From Flavobacterium sp. 1355 (lineage in GTDB: Bacteria > Bacteroidota > Bacteroidia > Flavobacteriales > Flavobacteriaceae): a DNA stretch of 64,000 nt. Each line of letters begins with the position of its first letter. Positions within the stretch are counted from its first letter, which is position 1. A program made the position numbers and the translations under genes. The stretch is taken from contig NZ_JAFICC010000019.1 in assembly GCF_017833415.1 (NCBI RefSeq), positions 1-64,000 on the forward strand. The letters are read 5' to 3'. The notes under the pieces were generated by a model, which worked only from the letters and a program-made list of their open reading frames with translations, ran no database searches and was not told the DNA's origin. This document shows positions 8,771 to 17,584 of the stretch, in pieces.

Positions 8771-10528
8771 ATGAAATTTCTAGGAAATGTAGTTGCCACA
8801 GTGATTGGTATTTTTGTATTTATTATGTTGTTCTTTTTTGGGGTAATTCTTATCGGAACTATTTTTGGTGGTGAAGATATTGTTTCGGTCAAAACCGATT
8901 CTGTTATAGAATTAGATTTAAAGAAAATCAAAAATGACTATGCAGGAAAATACAAAGATCCATGGGTGACGACTTTTTCAGAAGCAAATGGAGTTGGTTT
9001 AACCGATGTAATCAACGCAATTAAGGCCGCAGAAAAAGACGATAAAATCAAAGGGATCTCAATCTTAAACGATGAGTCATCATTAGGCCTTGCGCAATAT
9101 AAAGACTTGAGAAATGCCCTTGAAGAATTCAAGAAATCCGGAAAATTTGTCTGGGCATACGCCAATGCTTATTCTCAAAAAGAATATTATTTAAATTCTG
9201 TTGCTAATAAAATTTATCTAAATCCTGCAGGAGATTTAGACTTTAAGGGACTTTCGTCTGAAATCATGTTCTTTAAGGATTTTCAGGACAAATCCGGCAT
9301 TCATATGGAAGTGATTCGTCATGGAAAATATAAAAGTGCCGTTGAACCATTTTTAGAAAATAAAATGAGTGATGCCAACAGAGAACAAATTACTGCACTT
9401 TTAAATTCTATTTGGGCTACTGTTTCTAATGACATTTCAAAAAGCCGAAATATTCCTGTCGCAAAAATAAATGAAATTGCAAATGGCTTACTGGCGAGAA
9501 CTCCCGAAATGGCAAAAGCACAGCGTTTGGTTGACTTTGTTGCTTATGAAGATGTTTATCACAACGCTATCAAAAAAGAATTAAAAGTTGCTGATGATGA
9601 AGATTATAATAAAATTTCGATTTCAGACTATACGCAAAACAATATCACTACTGCCCTGACAAACTCATCAAGTGACCAGATTGCGATTATTTACGCTCAA
9701 GGCGAAATTGAGAGTGGCGAAGGCGATGTAACAGTAATTGGCGAAGGTGCGATGCGTCGCTCTCTGCAAGAAGCCAGAAAAAATGAAGATGTAAAAGCTA
9801 TTGTTCTCAGAATTGACAGTCCGGGTGGAAACGCTCTGACATCTGACCTGATCTGGAGAGAAATAGAAGTTACCAAAAAAGTTAAACCGGTTGTGGTTTC
9901 TATGGGAAATTATGCTGCTTCGGGCGGTTATTATATCGCTTGCAATGCAGACAAAATTTTTGCAGAAAGTAATACGATAACAGGCTCAATTGGGGTTTTT
10001 GGGATTTTACCAAACTTTACTCCATTAGCAAATAAACTAGGAATAAATACCGAACAAGTTGAAACACACGAAAATTCGGCAAATTATAGCCCTTTTGTAC
10101 CTATTGATGAAAAATTCAAAGCTTTTACTTTAGAAAGTGTAGAAAACATTTACAAAACTTTTGTAACACATGTTGCTGAAGGCAGAAAAATGACTTTTGC
10201 ACAAGTTGACGCTATTGCACAAGGAAGAGTCTGGTCTGGGTCTGAAGCTGTAAAAATTGGCCTTGTGGATAAAATTGGCGGTTTGGATGATGCAATAGCA
10301 GAAGCAGCCAGAATTGCTAAAATAAAATCATACAGCACACAAAATTATCCTGAATACGAAAAATCTTTTAATGAATTATTGTCTGGTTTACCTTTTGCAA
10401 AATCTAAGGAAGCTTTTATAAAAGAAGAAATCGGAGAAGAAAATTACCTTATTATTGAACAGGTAAAAAGGCTTCAGAAACAAAAAGGTGTGCAGGCGAT
10501 GTTACCTTTTGGTATAAATATTAGATAA
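8771..10528 (+). CDS. sppA: Signal peptide peptidase SppA, 67-kDa type
   Basis: A 585-residue membrane-anchored serine protease that degrades signal peptides after their release. An N-terminal membrane segment spans about residues 5-32. Two tandem peptidase S49 domains follow. The N-terminal one carries the catalytic lysine (RHGKYKSAVEPF, K188). The C-terminal one carries the nucleophile in NYAASGGYYIAC (S384). This Lys/Ser arrangement across two domains is that of the long E. coli-type enzyme. It is monocistronic: a strong terminator follows 25 bases after the stop. Confidence 0.95.
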   Translation: MKFLGNVVATVIGIFVFIMLFFFGVILIGTIFGGEDIVSVKTDSVIELDLKKIKNDYAGKYKDPWVTTFSEANGVGLTDVINAIKAAEKDDKIKGISILNDESSLGLAQYKDLRNALEEFKKSGKFVWAYANAYSQKEYYLNSVANKIYLNPAGDLDFKGLSSEIMFFKDFQDKSGIHMEVIRHGKYKSAVEPFLENKMSDANREQITALLNSIWATVSNDISKSRNIPVAKINEIANGLLARTPEMAKAQRLVDFVAYEDVYHNAIKKELKVADDEDYNKISISDYTQNNITTALTNSSSDQIAIIYAQGEIESGEGDVTVIGEGAMRRSLQEARKNEDVKAIVLRIDSPGGNALTSDLIWREIEVTKKVKPVVVSMGNYAASGGYYIACNADKIFAESNTITGSIGVFGILPNFTPLANKLGINTEQVETHENSANYSPFVPIDEKFKAFTLESVENIYKTFVTHVAEGRKMTFAQVDAIAQGRVWSGSEAVKIGLVDKIGGLDDAIAEAARIAKIKSYSTQNYPEYEKSFNELLSGLPFAKSKEAFIKEEIGEENYLIIEQVKRLQKQKGVQAMLPFGINIR

Positions 10529-10552
10529 AAACAACTGAAAAACATAATCAGG

Positions 10553-10583
10553 TCCGTTTGGGTATTCTCAAACGGATTTTTTT
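10553..10583 (+). terminator. Intrinsic terminator of sppA
   Basis: The stem TCCGTTTG/CAAACGGA (10553-10560 with 10569-10576) has an eight-base loop and a run of seven T. Confidence 0.85.
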
Positions 10584-10590
10584 GTTTTTA

Positions 10591-10626
10591 TTAACCCAAA
10601 GTTAATTTCTACTTAACATCATTAAC
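10591..10626 (+). promoter_or_regulatory. Four phased TTAAC-type direct repeats (candidate response-regulator site)
   Basis: TTAAC at 10591, TTAAT at 10602, TTAAC at 10613 and TTAAC at 10622 give spacings of 11, 11 and 9 bases. An 11-base direct-repeat period is typical of OmpR/PhoB-family operators. It sits between the sppA terminator and a second terminator-like hairpin, so it may control the short unit between them. Confidence 0.4.
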
Positions 10627-10649
10627 GTGTTGTGTTTTCTATTTTAGCA

Positions 10650-10782
10650 GAAAATTACAGCGCCTTAATAAAAATCAAAACCATACTTTTCATAAAGTTT
10701 TAAAAATATATAAAATTAATTTATTTTTTTTTGATAGCTTGCCTTAATCGAAATTCGATATATGGCAGGCTATTGTTTTTTT
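10650..10782 (+). ncRNA. Candidate small RNA between sppA and the AsmA-like gene
   Basis: This stretch has no open reading frame of note but ends in a composite hairpin. Its outer stem is 10735-10743 with 10764-10772 (nine pairs, one G-U), its inner stem is 10747-10751 with 10755-10759, and a T-run follows. The hairpin lies after the sppA terminator and before the AsmA promoter, so it must serve a separate transcript. An imperfect -7 element (TATTTTAG, 10640-10647) lies just after the phased repeats. The start position is approximate. Confidence 0.35.
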
Positions 10783-10791
10783 ATGAAAAAT

Positions 10792-10825
10792 TTGAAATAA
10801 ACTGAATTATAAAAGCATATTTTTG
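10792..10825 (+). promoter_or_regulatory. Promoter of the AsmA-like gene
   Basis: TTG (10792-10794), 23 bases, then TATTTTTG (10818-10825) match the Bacteroidetes consensus. The start codon follows at 10889. Confidence 0.65.
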
Positions 10826-10888
10826 CAAGAATAATACACCCAAAAAAAAAATTAAAAAACCTTAAAATCTCAAATCTATAAATTAATT

Positions 10889-13489
10889 ATGTTAAAAAAA
10901 ATTCTAAAAATTACAGCAATTGTTTTTGTTGTATTTATTGCAGCGTTATTCGCTATCCCTTATTTTTTTAAGGATCAGATAAAGGCGAAAATCTCAGAAG
11001 CTATTAATGAAAGTGTAGATGCAAAAGTGAGTTTTGCAGATGCTGACTTAAGTTTGTTCAAAAACTTTCCAAATGCTTCTGTCGGAATTGATAAATTAGT
11101 AATTATCAACAAAGCACCATTTGAAGGCGATACTTTGGTTTCGTTAGGAAAGTTAGATTTAAAAATGAGCATTAAAGAACTTTTTAAAGGAAAAGACGAG
11201 CCTTTAAACATTGAAGGCATCAGCTCTGAAAATGGTCTGATTAATATCATCTTTAATAAAGATGGTGTGGGAAACTTTGACATTGCACTAAAAGACAAGG
11301 AAAAGACAGAAAAAGAAGAAGCCGGCAAACCACTGGCCTTAAAAATTCAGAACTACAAAATTGAAAACTTTACTTTTAGATATATCGATCAGGGTTCTAA
11401 GATTAAAATGGTTATTGACAGCCTTAATCATGAAGGAACTGGGGATTTTACTAATTCTAAACTTGATTTAAACACAAAAACTACGGCTAACGTTTCATTA
11501 GACATGGACAAGGTTAATTATATGAAAAATATAAAATTAACTTTAGATGCTGTTCTTGGAATTGATTTAGAAAAAAGTAAATATACTTTTAAAGAAAATA
11601 AGGCTTTGATTAACCAATTGCCTTTAGAATTTGACGGATTTATTCAGATGGTTGAAGCCGGTCAGATTTATGACTTGAAATTTAAAACGCCAACTTCATC
11701 GTTTACCAATTTCTTAGGTTTGATTCCTTCGGCTTATTCTTCTGGTCTGGAAGGTGTAAAAACGACCGGGGATTTTACTGTAGCTGGTTTTGCCAAAGGA
11801 GAATTAACGGATAAAACGGTACCAAAATTCAATATTGCAATTGCTTCGAACAATGCTTCTTTTCAATATCCAAACTTACCAAAATCAGTTCAGAATATTG
11901 TAATTGATACTAAAATCATTAATGAAACCGGTATCTTAAACGATACCTATGTTAATTTGGACAAATTGTCGTTTAGAATTGACCAGGATGTTTTCAGTGC
12001 TAAGGCAAATGTGAAAAATATTACCGTAAACCCAATTGTTGACGCTGCCCTAAAAGGAACTATTAACCTGGCGAACCTTTCAAAAGCATATCCTATTAAG
12101 CTTGACAAACCTTTGGCTGGTATTTTAAAAGCAGATGTAACTACAAATTTTGATATGGCATCTGTAGAAAAGAGCCAGTATCAAAACATCAAAAATGCCG
12201 GAACAATGAGTTTATCAGGATTTAAATATACTGATGAAAACAATAAGTCAATGAACATAAGCACTGCTTTGGTTGAATTTAATCCAAGCAGAATCAACCT
12301 TAAACAATTTGATGCTACTACAGGAAAAAGTGATATCAGCATTAATGGAGTTTTGGAGAATTTCTACGGTTTCATGTTCAAAAAACAGGAACTTAAAGGA
12401 AATTTCAACATGAGTTCAAACCAATTGGCTGTAGATGATTTTATGACTTCGGGCGAGCCTGCGAAAACAGAGACAAAAACTCCGGCTAAACCAGCTGAAG
12501 CTATGAAAATACCAGCATTTTTAAATTGTACTTTAAATGCAAAAGCCAATACTGTTTTATACGACAACTTAAAACTAAAAGATGTTGCCGGAAGACTAAT
12601 TATCAAAGATGAAAAAGCAACTTTAGAAAATTTTAAAACTTCTATTTTTGGAGGATCAATCGGCTTAAACGGAACGGTTTCTACAAAAGAAAAAGTGCCT
12701 ACATTTAATATGAATTTAGGATTCAATCAGGTTGATATTGCACAGACTTTCACTCAATTGGACATGATGAAAAAAATTGCTCCATTGGCAGGAATCATCA
12801 ACGGAAAATTAAATTCGACTATTAAACTGAATGGAAATCTTGATGCAAATGAATTAACGCCGGATTTAAAATCAATTTCGGGGGATTTACTGGGACAATT
12901 ACTTTCGACTACAGTAAACGCTAAAAATTCTACTGTATTGAATTCGCTTACTTCAAACATTAAATTCCTTGATCCGAGCAAACTGAACTTAAATGACTTA
13001 AAAATGGCATTGTCTTTTGATAACGGAAAAGTAAATGTAAAACCATTTGATATTAAATATCAGGATATCAAAGTTACTGTTGGCGGAACTCACGGTTTTG
13101 ATCAATCAATGAATTACAACTTAAAATTAGATGTACCGGCTAAATACTTAGGAACAGAAGCGAACGCATTAATTGCTAAAATGTCTCCTGCTGATGCTGC
13201 AAAACTGGACAATATTCCGGTAAATGCAATGATTACAGGTAATTTTTCTAATCCGAAAATATCTACTGATATGAAAAGTGCCGTAAGCAGCCTGACAACA
13301 CAATTGGTTAATCAGCAAAAAGAGAAGTTAACTCAAAAAGGAGCATCTGCCCTAACTGATCTGATTAACAAAAACACAAAAGCAAAAGATACAACAAAAG
13401 CTGCTGCTACTGAAAAAGAACAAAAAACTCAGGAAGCTACAAAAAAAGCAAGTGACTTGTTGAATGGTTTGTTTAAAAAGAAAAAATAA
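10889..13489 (+). CDS. AsmA-like envelope protein
   Basis: An 866-residue protein with one N-terminal membrane anchor (residues about 5-26) and a long periplasmic part made of repeated beta-strands. The N-terminal region shows the AsmA-type pattern: NFPNASVGIDKLVI, then a long run of LKMSIKELFKGK, and the ISSENGLINI strand. The C-terminal half contains the LNGxxST repeats typical of the AsmA-like C-terminal domain. The extreme C-terminus is rich in Lys, Thr and Gln. AsmA-family proteins are linked to lipid transport and outer membrane assembly; the specific role here is inferred from the family. Its own promoter precedes it and a strong terminator follows. Confidence 0.85.
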   Translation: MLKKILKITAIVFVVFIAALFAIPYFFKDQIKAKISEAINESVDAKVSFADADLSLFKNFPNASVGIDKLVIINKAPFEGDTLVSLGKLDLKMSIKELFKGKDEPLNIEGISSENGLINIIFNKDGVGNFDIALKDKEKTEKEEAGKPLALKIQNYKIENFTFRYIDQGSKIKMVIDSLNHEGTGDFTNSKLDLNTKTTANVSLDMDKVNYMKNIKLTLDAVLGIDLEKSKYTFKENKALINQLPLEFDGFIQMVEAGQIYDLKFKTPTSSFTNFLGLIPSAYSSGLEGVKTTGDFTVAGFAKGELTDKTVPKFNIAIASNNASFQYPNLPKSVQNIVIDTKIINETGILNDTYVNLDKLSFRIDQDVFSAKANVKNITVNPIVDAALKGTINLANLSKAYPIKLDKPLAGILKADVTTNFDMASVEKSQYQNIKNAGTMSLSGFKYTDENNKSMNISTALVEFNPSRINLKQFDATTGKSDISINGVLENFYGFMFKKQELKGNFNMSSNQLAVDDFMTSGEPAKTETKTPAKPAEAMKIPAFLNCTLNAKANTVLYDNLKLKDVAGRLIIKDEKATLENFKTSIFGGSIGLNGTVSTKEKVPTFNMNLGFNQVDIAQTFTQLDMMKKIAPLAGIINGKLNSTIKLNGNLDANELTPDLKSISGDLLGQLLSTTVNAKNSTVLNSLTSNIKFLDPSKLNLNDLKMALSFDNGKVNVKPFDIKYQDIKVTVGGTHGFDQSMNYNLKLDVPAKYLGTEANALIAKMSPADAAKLDNIPVNAMITGNFSNPKISTDMKSAVSSLTTQLVNQQKEKLTQKGASALTDLINKNTKAKDTTKAAATEKEQKTQEATKKASDLLNGLFKKKK

Positions 13490-13514
13490 GTACTTACAAA
13501 TAAATAGTAGAAAA

Positions 13515-13544
13515 AAAAGGTCAATCGAGAGATTGACCTTTTTT
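13515..13544. terminator. Bidirectional terminator between the AsmA-like and GT9 genes
   Basis: A ten-base-pair stem (AAGGTCAATC and complement) with loop GAGA has A-runs before and T-runs after, so it can end both convergent transcripts. Confidence 0.9.
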
Positions 13545-13558
13545 GCTTAACAACTTTT

Positions 13559-14641
13559 TTAACCAGCATCTGAGTACATCTTCAGCTTTCCGTTATTTAA
13601 AATATTATCCAGTATTTTAAAATAATCATTCTTAGAACTTTCAATGATATTAACCCCAATACTGCAGTTATCATAAGGCTCGTATTTTTTTTGATCTGAA
13701 ACAGAAAACAAACCTACAGTTGGGGTCTGAACAGAACTGGCCAAATGCATCATTCCGCTGTCGGCGCCAATAAACACATCTGTATGTGCTATTAATGATC
13801 CTATTTCCCGAATATCTTTACTATAAAATGTGGGTACCTGAAAAGCAATTTGCGACACATTTTCTATTGGTAAGACTTCAATTATGTTATAGTTTTGATA
13901 TTGTTTTTTTATTGCATCATGAAAATCTTCCCACCATAATTCTGACAAACATTTTGTTCCTGTGGCATAAGTAAATAAGCAAATTGTTCTTTTTGAATTA
14001 TCACCGATCAATCTTTCCAGTTTCTTTTTTCCGTCGGATAGTTCGTATGGAGATAATTTAAGATCTAACGGAGCAATTATTTTATTACTTTTTGCAACAC
14101 CCAGTTTAGTCAAATAATTCCTGAAGTTGTAAATTGGATATTTTGCAATATGATCATAGTCACTTTTTGTCTGAAGGGACGGATCGCTTAAATCACCGTA
14201 AAATTTATATTTTGCTTTAGAAAAACGAACAGCTAATCGTCCTGATGAAGAATTCTGATCGACGTTGATGGCCATGTCGTAAGGCTGTTGTCTTATAGAA
14301 ACCCAAACCTTTATATATTCGAGTAAATTTTTAAAAGGTTTTTTGGGAAGATGAATGGTTTTATAAACCTGATCGTAGTTTTCGAAAATAATTGGCGCCA
14401 GTGGCCCTTTTACAAACAAATCGATTTTACAATTTGGAAATGTTTCGGCAACTTCCTGAACAAGAGGCGTAATGAGCAAAAGATTACCAAGCCGTGCATT
14501 GGGTCTGCAAATTAGAACTCTTTTGATATCATTTTTGTCTACCAAAAAAATACCCGTATCGGTTTTTGGTTTACCGATATTCTTAGTAAGGTTACGCATT
14601 AAGCCCCGCCTAAAGACGTTAATTTTGTTTAAAATGCTCAT
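13559..14641 (-). CDS. Glycosyltransferase family 9 (heptosyltransferase-like)
   Basis: A 360-residue protein of the ADP-heptose:LPS heptosyltransferase superfamily (GT-B fold). The N-terminal domain shows VLICRPNARLGNLLLITPLV (about residues 47-66), a variant of the family's R-x-x-x-x-G-D start with Asn in place of the usual Asp. The C-terminal domain has IGADSGMMHLASSVQTPTVGLF, the family's D-S-G-x-x-H sugar-nucleotide motif. A sugar transfer to lipopolysaccharide or another surface glycan is likely, but donor and acceptor cannot be read. It is a single gene, convergent with the AsmA-like gene, not part of a visible LPS cluster. Confidence 0.85.
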   Translation of the reverse strand: MSILNKINVFRRGLMRNLTKNIGKPKTDTGIFLVDKNDIKRVLICRPNARLGNLLLITPLVQEVAETFPNCKIDLFVKGPLAPIIFENYDQVYKTIHLPKKPFKNLLEYIKVWVSIRQQPYDMAINVDQNSSSGRLAVRFSKAKYKFYGDLSDPSLQTKSDYDHIAKYPIYNFRNYLTKLGVAKSNKIIAPLDLKLSPYELSDGKKKLERLIGDNSKRTICLFTYATGTKCLSELWWEDFHDAIKKQYQNYNIIEVLPIENVSQIAFQVPTFYSKDIREIGSLIAHTDVFIGADSGMMHLASSVQTPTVGLFSVSDQKKYEPYDNCSIGVNIIESSKNDYFKILDNILNNGKLKMYSDAG

Positions 14642-14837
14642 CTATAAAATAATATAATTTATTTGAAAAACTACTGCTATTCTTAACACACTCAAATTAA
14701 GCAGTTTAATTTTCTAAAATTATATTCTTATCAATAAGCAATTATTATAAAATTGTAATCAGATTTTTCATTATTCACACCTCTGATACAATTGGTAAGC
14801 TTAAAAGTTAATAAAATGAACGCAAATTAGTGTACAA

Positions 14838-15632
14838 TTACACATCAATAGTGACCAAATAGCCTTCAGATCCTCTAACATTAAAAACAGTTCCGTCTTC
14901 AAATATCAGGTATTGGCCTTTAATTCCGGTTAGTTTTCCATTATAAGACGGAGTTTTATCTAAATTAAGGCTTGCTACTTTTGCGGGAAAACTTAAAACA
15001 GGATACTTTAGTTCGTAAACATCATTTTTCTCGCTATAAAAATGTTCACGAACCTCTTCTGGAATCAGGGCTTCAATTTTGGCTTTTTCCTGAATTAAAT
15101 CAAAAGTTTGTGAATCGCTTTGAAGCATTTTTCTCCAATTGGTTTTATCCGTATAATGACTTTTTAAAGCAACTTCTGCAACTCCTGCCAAATAACGGTT
15201 CGGAACCTCAACAACAGCAATTGCCTGACTGGCCCCCTGATCAATCCAACGTGTTGGCACCTGCGTTTTACGGGTAACACCCACTTTTATTTCACTGGCT
15301 ACAGCCAAATAAACCACGTGTGGCTGTAGTTGTACTTTTTGTTCGTATTCTAAATCACGGTCTGCAATTCCTAAATGTGCCGTACTTAACTCGGGTCTCA
15401 TAATCCAATCACCGACTGCAGGACTCGAATAGAAGCAATCATAACAAAAACCTTGTCTGAAAATTTTTTTCTTTTTACTACAATTCAGGCATTGATAACC
15501 TGCAAAATTAATCTCAATATCTTTATTCAATAATTGATTCATATTAAGAAAACTGTCTTCAAAAACCAAATAATACTGAATTGGGTTTCCGATCTCTGTT
15601 TGCATTTTTGTAAGTACGCCTTGATATTGCAT
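14838..15632 (-). CDS. DUF2797 zinc-binding protein
   Basis: A 264-residue protein with two CxxC pairs near the N-terminus (C48/C51 and C63/C66) that should bind a metal ion. A central region (about residues 105-145: VVYLAVASEIKVGVTRK, then WIDQGA) resembles a GIY-YIG nuclease core, with VYL and KVGVT in place of GIY and YIG. The whole architecture is that of DUF2797 proteins of unknown function. A nucleic acid role is an inference from the zinc site and GIY-YIG similarity. Single gene, divergent from the GH3-family gene with overlapping promoter regions. Confidence 0.82.
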   Translation of the reverse strand: MQYQGVLTKMQTEIGNPIQYYLVFEDSFLNMNQLLNKDIEINFAGYQCLNCSKKKKIFRQGFCYDCFYSSPAVGDWIMRPELSTAHLGIADRDLEYEQKVQLQPHVVYLAVASEIKVGVTRKTQVPTRWIDQGASQAIAVVEVPNRYLAGVAEVALKSHYTDKTNWRKMLQSDSQTFDLIQEKAKIEALIPEEVREHFYSEKNDVYELKYPVLSFPAKVASLNLDKTPSYNGKLTGIKGQYLIFEDGTVFNVRGSEGYLVTIDV

Positions 15633-15733
15633 TTGATAATTTGGTTGTTATTTTTAGACTTTAGATTGATAACTAAATGTCAGAATTTTTATCGAAGTTG
15701 AAATTTTGAAATGTAATCTTTTCCGTAAATAAA

Positions 15734-15762
15734 TTGTATTTTACAAAAAAACACTATTTTTG
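15734..15762 (+). promoter_or_regulatory. Promoter of the GH3-family gene
   Basis: TTG (15734-15736), 18 bases, then TATTTTTG (15755-15762). It implies a leader of about 90 nt before the ATG at 15856. Confidence 0.6.
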
Positions 15763-15771
15763 ATATAACGA

Positions 15772-15801
15772 CAAAGTTAGTATTTGTATATCGATATTCA
15801 A
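15772..15801 (-). promoter_or_regulatory. Promoter of the DUF2797 gene
   Basis: On the minus strand, TTG (15801-15799), 19 bases, then TAACTTTG (15779-15772). It lies inside the transcribed leader of the divergent GH3 gene, so the two promoters face away from crossed start sites. Confidence 0.55.
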
Positions 15802-15855
15802 ATTTTAAATTTTTGCCTTTTTTGCAAAATCTAAAATCTAAATCCAAAAATTTCC

Positions 15856-17379
15856 ATGCCCCTATCAATAATAAACTCGTTTGCATCCTGGGTTCTTAAA
15901 CAAAGGATTCACCAAATAGAGCTCTTTCTAAAATATCCGAATGAAGTTCAGGAAGAATTGTTGCATAACTTATTGACAGCTTCTGAAAATACAATAATTG
16001 GAAAAAAATATGAATTTTCGTCGATAAACTCTTATCAGACTTTTGCTAAAAGGGTGCCTATTGCAACTTATGAAGAACTGCAGCCTTTAATAGAGCGTAC
16101 GCGTCAGGGAGAGCAGAATGTTTTTTGGGAAACTCCAATTAAATGGTTTGCCAAATCGAGCGGAACGACGAATGCTAAAAGTAAATTTATTCCGGTAAGT
16201 AATGAAGCTCTGGAAGACTGTCATTATAAAGGAAGTAAGGATTTACTTTGTTTGTACCTGAACAATAATGAAGATTCTGAATTGTTTTTGGGGAAAAGTC
16301 TTCGCTTAGGCGGAAGTTCTCAAATTTACGAAAACAACAATACTTTCTTTGGTGACCTTTCTGCAATTTTGATTGAAAATATGCCGATCTGGGCAGAATT
16401 CAGCAGTACACCAAGCAGCAAAACATCTTTAATGAGCGAATGGGAAACCAAAATCGCTGCGATTATCAATGAAACGAAAAACGAAAATGTAACCAGTTTT
16501 GCAGGAGTTCCTTCATGGATGCTGGTTTTAATGAATAAAGTTCTTGAAGATACGGGAAAACAAAATTTATTGGAAATCTGGCCAAACCTTGAAGTTTATT
16601 TTCACGGAGGTGTAAGTTTTTCTCCTTATAAAGAACAATACAAGAAAATTTTACCAAGCAGCGATTTTAAATACTACGAAATATACAATGCTTCTGAAGG
16701 CTTTTTTGCTATTCAGGACTTAAATAATTCAAGTGATTTATTACTGATGCTGGATTACGGAATTTTTTATGAGTTTATTCCGATGGATACTTTTGGAACC
16801 TTAAATCAAAAAGCAATTCCTCTTGCCGATGTTGAATTGAATAAAAATTATGCAATTGTAATTACAACCAATTCTGGTTTATGGCGTTATCTAATTGGTG
16901 ATACTGTTCGTTTTACTTGTTTGAATCCATACAGAATTCGTGTTACAGGCCGAACTAAGCATCATATCAATGTTTTTGGCGAAGAATTAATGGTCGAAAA
17001 TACCGATCAGGCAATTGCAAAAGCATGTCAGCTTACTCAAACCGAAGTTATAGATTATACCGTTGCTCCCATTTTTATGCAAGACAAGGAAAAAGGTGCA
17101 CACGAATGGATGATTGAATTTAAGAAACATCCTGCTGATGTTGGACTTTTTCAAAAAATTCTGGATGAAACGCTTCAGTCTTTAAATTCTGATTATGAAG
17201 CCAAACGCTACAATAATATGACATTAAATCCTTTGGTGATTAATGTTGCTCGTGAAAATTTATTCTACGATTGGCTTAAAGAAAGAGATAAACTTGGCGG
17301 GCAGCATAAGATTCCGAGACTTTCGAATGAGAGAGATTATTTGGAGCAATTGAAGGAGATGTGTGTGCTTAAACACTAA
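15856..17379 (+). CDS. GH3-family adenylating enzyme (acyl-acid-amido synthetase-like)
   Basis: A 507-residue member of the GH3 branch of ANL adenylating enzymes. The ATP-binding motif SSGTTNAKSK starts at S101. A second motif, YEIYNASEGFFAIQ (about 275), and a third, YLIGDTVRF (about 346-354), match the GH3 signatures. Plant GH3 enzymes join amino acids to jasmonate or auxin; the substrate of the bacterial homologues, common in Bacteroidetes, is unknown. Adenylation of a carboxylic acid followed by amide formation is therefore a family-level inference. Single gene with its own promoter and a terminator downstream. Confidence 0.87.
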   Translation: MPLSIINSFASWVLKQRIHQIELFLKYPNEVQEELLHNLLTASENTIIGKKYEFSSINSYQTFAKRVPIATYEELQPLIERTRQGEQNVFWETPIKWFAKSSGTTNAKSKFIPVSNEALEDCHYKGSKDLLCLYLNNNEDSELFLGKSLRLGGSSQIYENNNTFFGDLSAILIENMPIWAEFSSTPSSKTSLMSEWETKIAAIINETKNENVTSFAGVPSWMLVLMNKVLEDTGKQNLLEIWPNLEVYFHGGVSFSPYKEQYKKILPSSDFKYYEIYNASEGFFAIQDLNNSSDLLLMLDYGIFYEFIPMDTFGTLNQKAIPLADVELNKNYAIVITTNSGLWRYLIGDTVRFTCLNPYRIRVTGRTKHHINVFGEELMVENTDQAIAKACQLTQTEVIDYTVAPIFMQDKEKGAHEWMIEFKKHPADVGLFQKILDETLQSLNSDYEAKRYNNMTLNPLVINVARENLFYDWLKERDKLGGQHKIPRLSNERDYLEQLKEMCVLKH

Positions 17380-17435
17380 TTTCATGAATTTATTTGTTGC
17401 TAAATGAAATTAAAAACGCTAATTCCACTAAATCG

Positions 17436-17523
17436 CATGAGGGATAGAAGTGAAAATCCTTTTTGTCCGCCGCGGCGGGCAAAAAGATTGAAACGGATAG
17501 CCCGGCCCGGAGGGACATGCCCA
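17436..17523 (+). ncRNA. GC-rich structured intergenic element
   Basis: After GCATGAGGGATAGAAGTG comes a hairpin with a TTTTTG stem extended by GC pairs (17460-17470 with 17475-17485), then GATTGAAACGGATAGCCC and a GC-rich tail. GGATAG occurs twice around the hairpin. The composition differs sharply from the AT-rich surroundings. Similar GGATAG-bearing elements are, as I recall, dispersed in flavobacterial intergenic regions. It may be a structured RNA such as the flavo-1 class or an extragenic repeat. The strand is a guess. Confidence 0.45.
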
Positions 17524-17528
17524 TAAAA

Positions 17529-17564
17529 AAACCTTAGTCTTTATTGAAGAGCTAAGGTTTTTGC
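17529..17564. terminator. Terminator between the GH3 gene and serB
   Basis: The stem AAACCTTAG/CTAAGGTTT (17529-17537 with 17552-17560) is flanked by A-runs and T-runs, so it can serve both convergent genes. Confidence 0.8.
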
Positions 17565-17584
17565 TTTTTATTTCGATTGTAGGC

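Noticed and set aside
14972..15277. 101-codon plus-strand frame
   Set aside because: It is antisense to the DUF2797 gene, and has no start context or recognisable domain.
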